64,000 nucleotides of DNA from Autumnicola lenta. Its GTDB lineage: Bacteria; Bacteroidota; Bacteroidia; Flavobacteriales; Flavobacteriaceae. The translations under genes were made by a program, and so were the position numbers. The notes below the pieces were generated by a model. It saw nothing but the letters and a program-made list of their open reading frames with translations. It had not been told where the DNA came from and searched no databases. Below, piece by piece: positions 34,312 to 42,623 of this stretch. How positions within the stretch are numbered: the stretch's first letter is position 1; the number at the start of each line of letters is the position of its first letter. Where the stretch lies: NCBI RefSeq assembly GCF_031846515.1, contig NZ_JAVRHO010000008.1, positions 62,001 through 126,000 of the forward strand, given 5' to 3'.

Positions 34312-35283
34312 ATGAAAAAGCTAGTATGGGGAATTATAGGATGCGGGGATGTGGCAGAAGTTAAAAGCGGCCCCGCATTTCAACAAATTAAAGATTCTGA
34401 ATTACTTGCTGTAATGCGAAGGGATACAGAAAAAGCCAGGGATTTTGCACAACGACATAACGTTCCCGTCTGGTACGATGATGCCGAAGAACTTTTAAAT
34501 GATTCGCGCATAAATGCCGTTTATATTGCCACTCCCCCATCTACACACGTTGAGCTTACCTTAAAAGCCATTAAAGCTGGTAAAAACATCTACCTCGAAA
34601 AGCCAATGGCCATGGATTCGCAGGAAGCCGTGAGCATAATAAAAGCCCTGGAACAGAGCAAAAGCAAGTTAACGGTGGCGCACTACCGGAGAAAATTACC
34701 GGCTTTCTTGAAGGTAAAGGAACTTTTGGAAGAGAAAAGTATTGGTGCAGTCCGTTTTGCAGATATAAAGATTTTACAACCGCCAAAATCTGATTTAATT
34801 GCAGAGTCTGACGAAAACTGGAGAATTGACCCTGCCATCTCGGGCGGAGGATATTTTCATGACCTGGCTCCGCATCAAATTGATCTTATGTACCACTTTT
34901 TTGGAGAAACTCAGCAGATTGAAGGTTTTTCTTCAAATCAAAATCCTTCTTATCCTGCCGATGATATTGTAAACGGAATTATCAGGTTCAAAAATGAAGT
35001 GCATTTCAATGGAATATGGAGTTTTAATGTATCGGCAGCAGATCAAAACGATGAATGCATTATCTACGGAAGTAAAGGTGCTATAAGCTTTTCCTTTTTT
35101 GGTGACAAGGTATTCCTGAAATCTGAAGATCGCAGTGAAGAGTTCAACTTTGAGCCTCTTCCGCATGTCCAACTACCAATGATTACTGCTACTGCAGACT
35201 ATTTTCTTGGCAGGGGCAAAAATCCGTGCTCTGCTGAAGATGGGTTGGTGGTAATGAAAATAATGGACAGATTTTGCAGTTAA
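34312..35283 (+). CDS. Gfo/Idh/MocA family oxidoreductase
   Basis: This 323-residue NAD(P)-dependent dehydrogenase has an N-terminal Rossmann motif (WGIIGCGDVAEVKSGPAF, residues 5-22), the conserved KNIYLEKPMAMD (about 90-101) and a C-terminal alpha/beta domain with GGGYFHDLAPHQIDLMYHFF (about 180-199), where the HxxD pair usually acts in catalysis. Its ATG follows the stop of the DUF1080 gene without a gap. It lacks a Tat or lipoprotein signal and so acts in the cytoplasm, whereas its neighbour is extracytoplasmic. The sugar substrate is unknown. Confidence 0.9.
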   Translation: MKKLVWGIIGCGDVAEVKSGPAFQQIKDSELLAVMRRDTEKARDFAQRHNVPVWYDDAEELLNDSRINAVYIATPPSTHVELTLKAIKAGKNIYLEKPMAMDSQEAVSIIKALEQSKSKLTVAHYRRKLPAFLKVKELLEEKSIGAVRFADIKILQPPKSDLIAESDENWRIDPAISGGGYFHDLAPHQIDLMYHFFGETQQIEGFSSNQNPSYPADDIVNGIIRFKNEVHFNGIWSFNVSAADQNDECIIYGSKGAISFSFFGDKVFLKSEDRSEEFNFEPLPHVQLPMITATADYFLGRGKNPCSAEDGLVVMKIMDRFCS

Positions 35284-35633
35284 TCAGGTCAAATTCCTTC
35301 TGAAAAATCTGGTTTTTTTAAACCGAATTTTCTTCCGAAGAAAAAATATGATCAGCACAATACAGGTCGATATTTGCCAAAATCTGGGATCGGCTTTGGC
35401 AACACAGGTTTAGCTATAAATCTTCAAATTCAACTGAATTTTTATTTACGCTCCTCCGGCTTCTTGAGGTGTTCTTCTTTCTTAAATAAAAGCCAAAGTA
35501 GGTTTTTCCTCATTTGAGACACAAATTTATTACTAAATTTAAGCAAATGCAGCTTCCATCAAGTGCTGAAAAAGCACGGCATTAGCCACTTTAGAGGGCT
35601 GCAGGAAATTAAAAAGTAAAGAAGCTTCAAATA
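35284..35633. other. intergenic stretch before the QEGLA gene
   Basis: About 350 bases without a gene. A 22-base segment at 35359-35380 (starting AATACAGGTCGATATTTGCC) is identical to 42844-42865 inside the GH13 gene, with TCTTCCGAAGAA upstream of both. No clear terminator or promoter is seen. Confidence 0.45.
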
Positions 35634-37493
35634 ATGCTGAACATATCAGAATTATCTAAAGAATCGATTAAAAAAATTTTAACAAACTTAGAGGAAGAAT
35701 CAGAAACAAATTGCAAACTTCCGGGAGGCGGAATGATGCATATTGAAAAAGAACTTCCCTACCTGGTTATTTACCGGAAAAAAAGAAATGATCCTTATAC
35801 CAAGAGGATGGTAATAAGTGAATCGTCTTACCTCGTGATAGGCGAAAAAGATTTTGAAGGCTACCAGCAGCTAATTTTTGCTATTTCAGACGAGTTGTCG
35901 GTGAAATTCAAATCCTATATGCTCCTTGAAATGTATGCGGGCGAAAATGGAAGTAGCACCTTTGTAATAAAAGGCCCCTCAAGAAAATTACCTACCACTT
36001 TGGAGGTATTACAGAAGGAACTGAATAATATAAATCATATTTATTCAGGATTATACCTGAAGGCAGAAATATCAGACACAAAAGACCGACAGGCCACCGG
36101 GGATAAGCCGCTGCTGACTATAGAACAAACCAAGCAATGTGGAGCAGTACTTCTGGGACTGGAAATCCCTCCGATTTACAGAGGTGACAACAAAGAATTT
36201 TATCCTGTCCTTTTCAGAAACTACAGAGATTATATTATAAAAGCGCTCCATATAGCGTTGTATGACTTTTTAAGAGTACAAACTTCCAGTAGCGTCCCCA
36301 GTTATAACGCTTTGGGAAGGCAGGTGCTCAAAGACAAAGTTTTTGAAATTGACCGGGAGCTCTCAAAAATTGAGAAATCCTATCAATTCCTATGGTTGGT
36401 TTCCCCTTCCAATATTTATGATATAAAAAAGACTTTTTTTGAAAGTAACTATGAAGAAGTTCTGGATTATCATTACCGGCTGCTTCCTGTAGATCCAGAT
36501 GTGCTAAAAAGAAAACTCTATAATTTAAAAATTGAAGAAGTAGACGATCCTGCAATGTCGCAGATTTTCAGGGAAAAGCGGGAAGAACTGGATCAGCAAA
36601 TAACTATGCTTAATGAGCGCGGAACGCGTAATTTCTTTTATAACAGCATCAGGCTTCACAAAGGAGTTGGAAGAGATTTGTGCAAAGAAGCAGAGCAGGT
36701 CCTTAACGAAATTGAAGAGGGACAGGAGAATTCAGACGTAGATGAGAAGGACCTCATAGATTCCCTGGAGTTTAGCAGCCTTGCACGTAAAGAATTTGAC
36801 TACTTCAGGAACCAGGATGAGAATTTTAAAGGAAAGGTCCATATTCGAAAAGATGTGAATATCATGATGGTATCACAGGGGGAACTCTATGTCCCTCATG
36901 ATTATAAAATGAGAAGAAAAGAATCTGAAGCGCTTATTCAGCATGAAGTAGGGACCCATGTTCTAACCTATCATAATGGTAAAAGGCAGCCGCTAGAGCA
37001 GTTAAGTATTGGCCTGGCAGATTATGATCCCCTGCAGGAAGGCCTGGCTGTAATGGCAGAGTATATGGTAGATGGGCTTACAAGAAACAGGCTTAGAACA
37101 CTGGCGGGTAGAGTAATAGCCGGTAAAGCTTTAATGGATGGCGGGGATTTTCGAGAAATTTTCCGGCTTCTTAACAAAAGGTACGGATTTTCTCCGGAAA
37201 GGGCTTTTAATATTACCTCCAGGATTATGCAGGGAGGTGGTTTTTTAAAAGACATTATCTATATGCAGGGACTGGTTGAGTTAAGAAAATATCTGCAGGA
37301 CGGGGGTGAGTATGAACCTCTTTTAGCAGGTAAATTCGGAATAAAACACACCGGTGTAATAAAAGAGCTTACAGATAGGGAAATATTAAATCCAGGGGCT
37401 CTGCGTCCCAGTTATTTATTAACTGAAAATGTAAAAGAGAAATTAAATTTAATCAGAGAGGGGTTACCTCTTTCAAAAATGGTAAGTAAATGA
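35634..37493 (+). CDS. QEGLA-motif protein (DUF1704, MATCAP-like metallopeptidase family)
   Basis: This 619-residue protein belongs to the group named flavohaemoglobin-expression-modulating QEGLA motif proteins. The name-giving motif is in DPLQEGLAVMAEYMVDGLT (about residue 468). A zinc-peptidase-like HExxH variant, HEVGTH, is at about residue 436. The eukaryotic relatives are tyrosine carboxypeptidases of tubulin (MATCAP), which suggests that the bacterial form removes or exchanges a terminal amino acid. It overlaps the following ATP-grasp gene by 4 bases (ATGA), so the two products probably work together. The bacterial substrate is unknown. Confidence 0.85.
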   Translation: MLNISELSKESIKKILTNLEEESETNCKLPGGGMMHIEKELPYLVIYRKKRNDPYTKRMVISESSYLVIGEKDFEGYQQLIFAISDELSVKFKSYMLLEMYAGENGSSTFVIKGPSRKLPTTLEVLQKELNNINHIYSGLYLKAEISDTKDRQATGDKPLLTIEQTKQCGAVLLGLEIPPIYRGDNKEFYPVLFRNYRDYIIKALHIALYDFLRVQTSSSVPSYNALGRQVLKDKVFEIDRELSKIEKSYQFLWLVSPSNIYDIKKTFFESNYEEVLDYHYRLLPVDPDVLKRKLYNLKIEEVDDPAMSQIFREKREELDQQITMLNERGTRNFFYNSIRLHKGVGRDLCKEAEQVLNEIEEGQENSDVDEKDLIDSLEFSSLARKEFDYFRNQDENFKGKVHIRKDVNIMMVSQGELYVPHDYKMRRKESEALIQHEVGTHVLTYHNGKRQPLEQLSIGLADYDPLQEGLAVMAEYMVDGLTRNRLRTLAGRVIAGKALMDGGDFREIFRLLNKRYGFSPERAFNITSRIMQGGGFLKDIIYMQGLVELRKYLQDGGEYEPLLAGKFGIKHTGVIKELTDREILNPGALRPSYLLTENVKEKLNLIREGLPLSKMVSK

Positions 37494-38536
37494 AAATATG
37501 TTTTGTATTAAACGATGTGGCCACCGAAAAAAATGGTACATCTACAGCATTAATGACAGAGGCTCATGCCAGAGGACATGAAGTTTTTGCAATGGGAGTG
37601 GGGGATTTCAGTTTTCATCACGATGCCCCAATAAGCATAAACAGCACTATTTTACCCAAAAATTCGAAAATAAAATCTCCGGAGAAATTTCTGGAGGCGC
37701 TACAAGGTTCTAAAGCAAGAAAGAAAAAGATTTCTTCTAAGGATATTGATGTACTTTTTATTAGAAACAATCCTACAGAAGAGGATTCGAGACAGTGGGC
37801 AGAGCAGGCAGGTGTGGCTTTTGGAAGAATGATACAACAGGAAGGTGTGCTGGTTTTAAATGATGCCTATGCCCTTTCCCACGCTTTTATAGATAAACTT
37901 TACTTTGAAGAACTACCTCAGGACATTAAACCGGACTCTATTATCACCAGGAGTAAGGAGGATCTCCTGGATTTTTGGGAAAAGCAGAATAAAAAGATGG
38001 TCCTTAAACCATTGGAAGGTTCCGGAGGAAAGGATGTTTTTCTTATTGACGAAAATGAAAAAAATGTGAACCAGATTATAGAAACCATTAGTTCCCAGGG
38101 ATATGTTATCGCACAGGAATTTCTCCCCGCCGTTAAGGACGGTGATGTGAGGGTACTTCTTATGAATGGTCGTGTAATGGAACAAGATGGAAAAAAGGCA
38201 ATTATCAGGAGGGTTAGCGGCGAAGGCGAATTCCGTAGTAATTTTAAGCTGGGAGCAACGGCAGATAGTAGTGATCTAACAGATGATATGAAACGTATTG
38301 TAGAACTTACAGCTCCAAAATTAATAAGGGACGGGCTATTTTTTGTAGGTCTTGATATTGTTAAAGATAAACTTATCGAGATAAATGTACTTAGCCCCGG
38401 TGGAATGGAACGTTTCAAAGATATCGGCCTTCCAACATTTACAGATGTGGTTATTGAAGCTATTGAGCGTAAAGTTGAATATAAGAAAATGTATAAAGGT
38501 ACGCTCTCCAACCGCACCTTGGCAACTATGGATTAA
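37490..38536 (+). CDS. glutathione-synthetase-like ATP-grasp ligase
   Basis: This 348-residue protein has an N-terminal GshB-like domain starting MKICFVLNDVATEKNGTSTA, and an ATP-grasp domain with MVLKPLEGSGGKDVFLIDEN (about residues 166-185) and LIEINVLSPGGMERFKDIGL (about 301-320). The last segment carries the magnesium-binding Asn of glutathione synthetases. It would form an amide bond between an acyl-phosphate and an amino group. No gshA is nearby and the neighbours are a QEGLA protein and a deacylase, so the product may be something other than glutathione. Confidence 0.85.
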   Translation: MKICFVLNDVATEKNGTSTALMTEAHARGHEVFAMGVGDFSFHHDAPISINSTILPKNSKIKSPEKFLEALQGSKARKKKISSKDIDVLFIRNNPTEEDSRQWAEQAGVAFGRMIQQEGVLVLNDAYALSHAFIDKLYFEELPQDIKPDSIITRSKEDLLDFWEKQNKKMVLKPLEGSGGKDVFLIDENEKNVNQIIETISSQGYVIAQEFLPAVKDGDVRVLLMNGRVMEQDGKKAIIRRVSGEGEFRSNFKLGATADSSDLTDDMKRIVELTAPKLIRDGLFFVGLDIVKDKLIEINVLSPGGMERFKDIGLPTFTDVVIEAIERKVEYKKMYKGTLSNRTLATMD

Positions 38537-38547
38537 ATACAAAGATC

Positions 38548-39459
38548 ATGAACAGTGAATTAAAAGAAGAAATACCAAGAATAATAGGAAAATATACTTC
38601 AGGTAAAGAGGGACCTTTACTGTTTGTAACCGGCGGAATTCACGGCAACGAACCAAGCGGGGTGAAAGCATTGGAAAAGGTTTTTTCTGAACTGGAAAAA
38701 ACTCGGCCTGAGATAAACGGAACAATCGTTGGCGTTGCAGGTAACAAAATGGCACTCAATCAAAATAAGCGCTATATAGATGAAGACCTCAACAGGACAT
38801 GGACTGAAGAAAACGTAAATCAGGAAAAAAAAGATTCCCACGAGAAAAAGGAAATGTTTGAAATTATAGAACTTCTCAAGAAATTTCCTGAAAAAGATTT
38901 CACTAAACGCTATTTTCTCGATTGCCATACCACCTCCTCACCCAGTCTTCCGTATGTTTCGGTTCAGGAAGTGAATGATAATGATGAATGGGCGCATAAA
39001 TTTCCGACCTATATTATTAGAGGTTTCAGCGACATTATTACGGGCGATATTGACCATTATTTAAGCCGTACCGGGATGACCGGTTTTGTTTTTGAAGCAG
39101 GCCAGCATACAGATAAACGTTCTGTAGAAAATCACGAAGGCGTAATCTGGCTGGCCCTAAAAGAGGCTTGTGACCTTGATCTTGAGAGGATTTCAACTTA
39201 TCCCGATTGTGTAAACCGTTTTGCTGAAAAGAATGCGCCCCCGCAAAAAACCTTCGAAATTGTACACCGTCACGGCCTGGAAGACGGTGATATTTTCGAA
39301 ATGCAACCGGGTTATGAGAATTTCCAGAAAATCGAAAAAGGAGAGCTACTTGCAAAACAGAACGGAAACGAAGTTAAAAGCGAATGGGATGCCTATATTT
39401 TTATGCCACTCTACCAGGCTCAGGGAAATGATGGTTTTTTTGTAGTTCAGGAAGTGTAG
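38548..39459 (+). CDS. succinylglutamate desuccinylase / aspartoacylase family hydrolase
   Basis: This 303-residue zinc hydrolase has the family's metal-binding motif GGIHGNEPSGVKALEKV (HxxE, about residues 30-46), a third ligand in YFLDCHTTSS (about 130) and a C-terminal EAGQH (about 187), with the catalytic Glu expected there. Members remove acyl groups from N-acylated amino acids. It follows the ATP-grasp gene after 11 bases. Arginine-degradation (ast) genes are absent, so succinylglutamate is unlikely to be its substrate. A terminator follows. Confidence 0.88.
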   Translation: MNSELKEEIPRIIGKYTSGKEGPLLFVTGGIHGNEPSGVKALEKVFSELEKTRPEINGTIVGVAGNKMALNQNKRYIDEDLNRTWTEENVNQEKKDSHEKKEMFEIIELLKKFPEKDFTKRYFLDCHTTSSPSLPYVSVQEVNDNDEWAHKFPTYIIRGFSDIITGDIDHYLSRTGMTGFVFEAGQHTDKRSVENHEGVIWLALKEACDLDLERISTYPDCVNRFAEKNAPPQKTFEIVHRHGLEDGDIFEMQPGYENFQKIEKGELLAKQNGNEVKSEWDAYIFMPLYQAQGNDGFFVVQEV

Positions 39460-39496
39460 CAAGCCCTTGCAGGCATAAAAAACATATTTTAGATAA

Positions 39497-39530
39497 GAGG
39501 TTTTCTGAAATTTTTCAGGAAACCTTTTTT
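39497..39530 (+). terminator. rho-independent terminator of the QEGLA operon
   Basis: GAGGTTTTCTGAAA pairs with TTTCAGGAAACC around a short T loop, followed by a run of six T. It lies 38 bases beyond the stop of the aspartoacylase-like gene. Confidence 0.8.
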
Positions 39531-39761
39531 ATTCTGAAGGGAAACCTGAAAAATGGCAATTTTCGGCAATAGTAAGAGCTCCTCGATACAAAGGAGTGTC
39601 GCACTCGGAGTAAATACTTCGTACAACACTCGTTACACGCAAATCAACGTCAGCCAGAGCCTGTCGAAGGCCCTTCATTCTCAAATAAAAATCTTCAAAT
39701 TTTCAAATCGATCAAAGCCTCTCTCCGGATCGATAATTGGCATTTTTGAGCAGTGACTTTT
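39531..39761. repeat. convergent intergenic region with dispersed repeat pieces
   Basis: This stretch holds AAATGGCAATTTTCGGCAAT (39551-39570) and CGATAATTGGCATTTTTGAG (39731-39750), two members of the GCCGATAATTGCCATTTT family, and GAGCCTGTCGAAGG (39657-39670), a half-copy of the palindrome at 27.83 kb. An open frame of 67 codons running across them is not a believable gene. It separates two convergent operons. Confidence 0.5.
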
Positions 39762-40628
39762 TCAGGAAATCGCTATCACAAAAAGCCCAATAAGAATAAT
39801 TACAATACCAATAAGCCTATTCCTAAAGTTCTTTCTTTCATTCATATAAAAGAAAGCAAAGAGGATAATAAACACAGAACTTGCCCTTTTAATTGAAATT
39901 ACATAGGCCACCAGGATAAATTGTATAGCAAACATTTGGGTTAGCACGCTTGCAGATCTAAAGAAGCCCACCAGTAACAAAGGCCATTTTCTCTTATTTA
40001 TTTGTGATAGTGGTTTTTTGGACTTTATTGCCAGGATAGGGATAAGATAAAAAAGAATTACAAAATCTTTACTGAAAGACCAAAACACGGGCGAAGTTTC
40101 CTCCACCCCAATTTTATCGATATTTGCCGTAATACTCCATATAAAGGCCACCAACAGCATGTATCTTGGCCCCTGCTCCTTTACCAGCATTGCAAAAGGC
40201 GCAAAGAAATTTTTATTGTTTTCGCTAATGTTCGAAATATAAGTCCCCGCGACAATTAAAAGAATTCCCACAATCCCTAATAGGCTGGGGAATTCACCAA
40301 TCAATATAGGGGAAGTAAGTAACATAAACAGCGGAGTAAGAGTAATTAACGGCACAGTAACCGAAAGTTCAGAACGTTTTATAGCTTTAAAGTAAAGCAG
40401 GATAACAATTAACTGAAGAACAGAACTGGCAAGGAGTGCCCAAAAAAACCTTGGTGTCATTTCTTCAAAACCAAAATAGAAAATGAGCGGAGCAAGCAAA
40501 ATACTCTGCACCAAATGCATAGAAAAGGCCGCAGTGTACTCGTCGATATAATGCAGGTTGAATTTACTGGTAATATCCTTTAATGCTTCTGAAATAGCCG
40601 TCCCGAATGCCAATAAAAATCCTAACAC
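39762..40628 (-). CDS. EamA-family (DMT) transporter
   Basis: This 288-residue protein has about ten hydrophobic segments in two similar halves, the EamA/DMT layout. The first half includes LGFLLAFGTAISEALKDITS. The second half ends with the FAFFYMNERKNFRNRLIGIV segment, a typical EamA ending. Such transporters export or take up small metabolites. It is the last gene of a seven-gene minus-strand operon and starts 6 bases after the preceding stop, which suggests that it carries a product or substrate of that operon. Confidence 0.85.
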   Translation of the reverse strand: MLGFLLAFGTAISEALKDITSKFNLHYIDEYTAAFSMHLVQSILLAPLIFYFGFEEMTPRFFWALLASSVLQLIVILLYFKAIKRSELSVTVPLITLTPLFMLLTSPILIGEFPSLLGIVGILLIVAGTYISNISENNKNFFAPFAMLVKEQGPRYMLLVAFIWSITANIDKIGVEETSPVFWSFSKDFVILFYLIPILAIKSKKPLSQINKRKWPLLLVGFFRSASVLTQMFAIQFILVAYVISIKRASSVFIILFAFFYMNERKNFRNRLIGIVIILIGLFVIAIS

Positions 40629-40634
40629 ATCTTT

Positions 40635-41018
40635 CTATTTTTCTGGTTCTACGGGAAAGGCAATTGTGCTCATTTCCGCATTTGAATTTGCACCGGTGTT
40701 CATCCTGCTAAACTGGATCACCACCGGAACATTGGTCTGTATAAGACAACTGTAGTTTCGCTCCAGTTGCACCGCCTCAGGAGCAATTAGATCGTTAAAT
40801 CTTATTTTCCGGAGACGTTTAGCTCTTACCAGTATTTCGTAGGTCCCAACAGGTTTTTGATCTTCATAGAAAATCAACAACTCTACTATAGCATTTTCTT
40901 CGGAAGTATTTAAAACCGCGATTTTATCATGGCTTATAAATTCAGGCTCCTCCCCATTATTCTTAAATGGAATGCGTCCTGCTGAAAAGGCCCAGTCAAT
41001 TTTTCCTATCGCTTTCAT
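40635..41018 (-). CDS. sensory-rhodopsin-transducer-like protein (ASRT family), copy 2
   Basis: This 127-residue beta-rich protein has ASRT-family features: WAFSAGRIPFKNNGEEPEFI (about residues 9-28), SHDKIAVLNTSEENAIVELL and IRFNDLIAPEAVQLERNYSC. The family was named after the Anabaena sensory rhodopsin transducer, whose fold resembles carbohydrate-binding proteins. No rhodopsin gene is in the window. The start overlaps the stop of the sugar-lactone oxidase gene as ATGA. A paralogue lies on the other side of that gene. Confidence 0.85.
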   Translation of the reverse strand: MKAIGKIDWAFSAGRIPFKNNGEEPEFISHDKIAVLNTSEENAIVELLIFYEDQKPVGTYEILVRAKRLRKIRFNDLIAPEAVQLERNYSCLIQTNVPVVIQFSRMNTGANSNAEMSTIAFPVEPEK

Positions 41019-42211
41019 TCTTCAGGTATTAAAAGTTCCTCCATATACGGACTCAAAAAAACCTTATCCGGATCAAATCTTTCCCGATACTTCTGAAAAT
41101 CATCCCAGCAGGGAAACAGCTCTTTTAATTCCGCTGCTTTAAGCCTATGCTTTTTCCCCCAATGTGGTCTCCCGCCGTATCTTCTGAATATTGGCTCGAT
41201 AGCTTTAAAATACTCCCAGAATGGAAGTCCGGCGTTGTGGTGCAGTGATATCGTTACCGAGTCCCGCCCATACATACTGCTCAAAAAAGCATCATCTGCC
41301 TTTATTGTTCTGTAAAGAACTCTCCAGGCAACGCCTTTTCGCCACTTTTGCTTAATTTCCCTACGTACCTCCAGAAAACATTCCGGGCCATTTTTGGCGG
41401 GAAGGGCGTATTCCATTTCATCAAATTTAAGGTGCCGGGAGCGAGGTAAAACTTTATGGCTGTCTCCTTCTTTTTTGAATGTTAGCTTACCATAAGGAAT
41501 TTCCGGCATCTTCTCTCCTTCCTTGTTCATCACCCTTATTTTTGCCATGTCACTCCTTGGATACCAGTAAAAGTCAAAATTGCGATTACGCTCCTGTAGT
41601 TCCTCCAGATTTCCAAGACATTTATCTAAAGGTACGCACCATTCCTTTCTTGTTAACCTGAAAAATGGCTGCAGTTGAAGTCGCATTTTAATAAAGATTC
41701 CGCAGGTTCCCATTGCTACACGTAGGGCTCGGAAGAGTTCTTCATCTTCTTCTATATTGGTATCAATTATTTCTCCCGTTCCGGTAATCATTCTTACACC
41801 AACGAGCATCGAAGAAAGATTGCGCAATTCCCTCCCCGTACCATGCGTTCCTGTACCTATAGCGCCGGCAATGGTCTGCACATCTACGTCTCCGGTGTTA
41901 TGCATCGCCAGTCCATACCTGTAAAGGTCCTTGCCTGCTTCTTTTACCGTCATTCCTGCTAAAACGGTAGCACGGTTTTTCTCCAAATCTGGTGCTTCAA
42001 CTCCTTTAAAATGCTTCAGGGAAAGTAGTATATCGTCAGTTTTTACAAGCGGACTTGAAGAGTGTCCGACTCCAACCACCCGCAATTTCCTTTTCTCTCT
42101 TCTTGCTCTTTTAACCAGTTGGACTATCTCCTCCTCAGATTCTGGTGTGAGAATTGCACCCGGTTTAAAGCTTAAACTTCCACTCCAGTTTTTCCACTCT
42201 TCCTCCCTCAT
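41015..42211 (-). CDS. FAD-linked sugar-lactone oxidase (D-arabinono-1,4-lactone oxidase-like)
   Basis: This 398-residue flavoprotein has the FAD-binding PCMH domain (RKLRVVGVGHSSSPLVKTDD, about residues 40-59; AIGTGTHGTGRELRNLSSML, about 117-136) and the C-terminal ALO domain with GGRPHWGKKHRLKAAELKEL (about 341-360) and FDPDKVFLSPYMEELL. The family oxidises aldonolactones or polyols. The histidine that binds FAD covalently in some members may be in GVGHSS. It is sandwiched between two ASRT-like genes (6-base gap and 4-base overlap), an unusual partnership. Confidence 0.88.
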   Translation of the reverse strand: MREEEWKNWSGSLSFKPGAILTPESEEEIVQLVKRARREKRKLRVVGVGHSSSPLVKTDDILLSLKHFKGVEAPDLEKNRATVLAGMTVKEAGKDLYRYGLAMHNTGDVDVQTIAGAIGTGTHGTGRELRNLSSMLVGVRMITGTGEIIDTNIEEDEELFRALRVAMGTCGIFIKMRLQLQPFFRLTRKEWCVPLDKCLGNLEELQERNRNFDFYWYPRSDMAKIRVMNKEGEKMPEIPYGKLTFKKEGDSHKVLPRSRHLKFDEMEYALPAKNGPECFLEVRREIKQKWRKGVAWRVLYRTIKADDAFLSSMYGRDSVTISLHHNAGLPFWEYFKAIEPIFRRYGGRPHWGKKHRLKAAELKELFPCWDDFQKYRERFDPDKVFLSPYMEELLIPEE

Positions 42212-42217
42212 AAAAAT

Positions 42218-42589
42218 CTATTCTGAATAAGCTATTGTGGTTAACAAAGCATTTTCTGCCTGTCGTGAATCCAGCCTTGTATGCTGTACAACCACCGGAA
42301 TATCAGATGCTATTACGCAGGCATAATCGGTGTCTTTTGGAACAGGTTCAGGATCTTCAAGATCATTAAACCGAAGATGTTTTGTTCGCTGTGCCTCTAC
42401 CTCAACTTTATAAGGTCCTACAGGGTCTTTATCTGTAAAAAAAAGTGTGATTTCCACCTGGGCTTTCCTGTTGGAAGTATTCAAAATACAAGCTGTTTCA
42501 TGACTTGTAAATTCCGGTTCGGGCCCTGTGCCGTAAGAAGGAATATAACCTTCAGCAATTACCCAGGTTTTCTTTCCGAATGTTCTCAT
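42218..42589 (-). CDS. sensory-rhodopsin-transducer-like protein (ASRT family), copy 1
   Basis: This 123-residue protein is a clear ASRT-family member: KKTWVIAEGYIPSYGTGPEP (about residues 6-25), SHETACILNTSNRKAQVEIT, HLRFNDLEDPEPVP, and DIPVVVQHTRLDSRQAENAL. It is closer to the family consensus than its paralogue, with which it shares SHxxxxxLNTS, FNDL and xxPVVxQxxRxxS. The gene is 6 bases upstream of the lactone oxidase gene and 34 bases downstream of an alpha-glucosidase gene. Confidence 0.88.
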   Translation of the reverse strand: MRTFGKKTWVIAEGYIPSYGTGPEPEFTSHETACILNTSNRKAQVEITLFFTDKDPVGPYKVEVEAQRTKHLRFNDLEDPEPVPKDTDYACVIASDIPVVVQHTRLDSRQAENALLTTIAYSE

Positions 42590-42623
42590 ATTATCTCTTT
42601 TTGCCGTTAGTAAATTCTATTGA

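Noticed and set aside
37918..38517. 199-codon minus-strand frame
   Set aside because: Shadow of the ATP-grasp gene, which has clear family motifs.
37490..38536. Canonical glutathione synthetase
   Set aside because: Neighbours and the absence of gshA nearby make a different ligase substrate at least as likely, so the gene symbol gshB was not used.
39553..39756. 67-codon frame made of repeat pieces
   Set aside because: It consists of dispersed repeat sequence and is best explained as chance.
40635..42589. Photosensory system with a rhodopsin
   Set aside because: No seven-helix retinal protein is encoded in the window, so photosensing by the ASRT-like proteins is not supported here.
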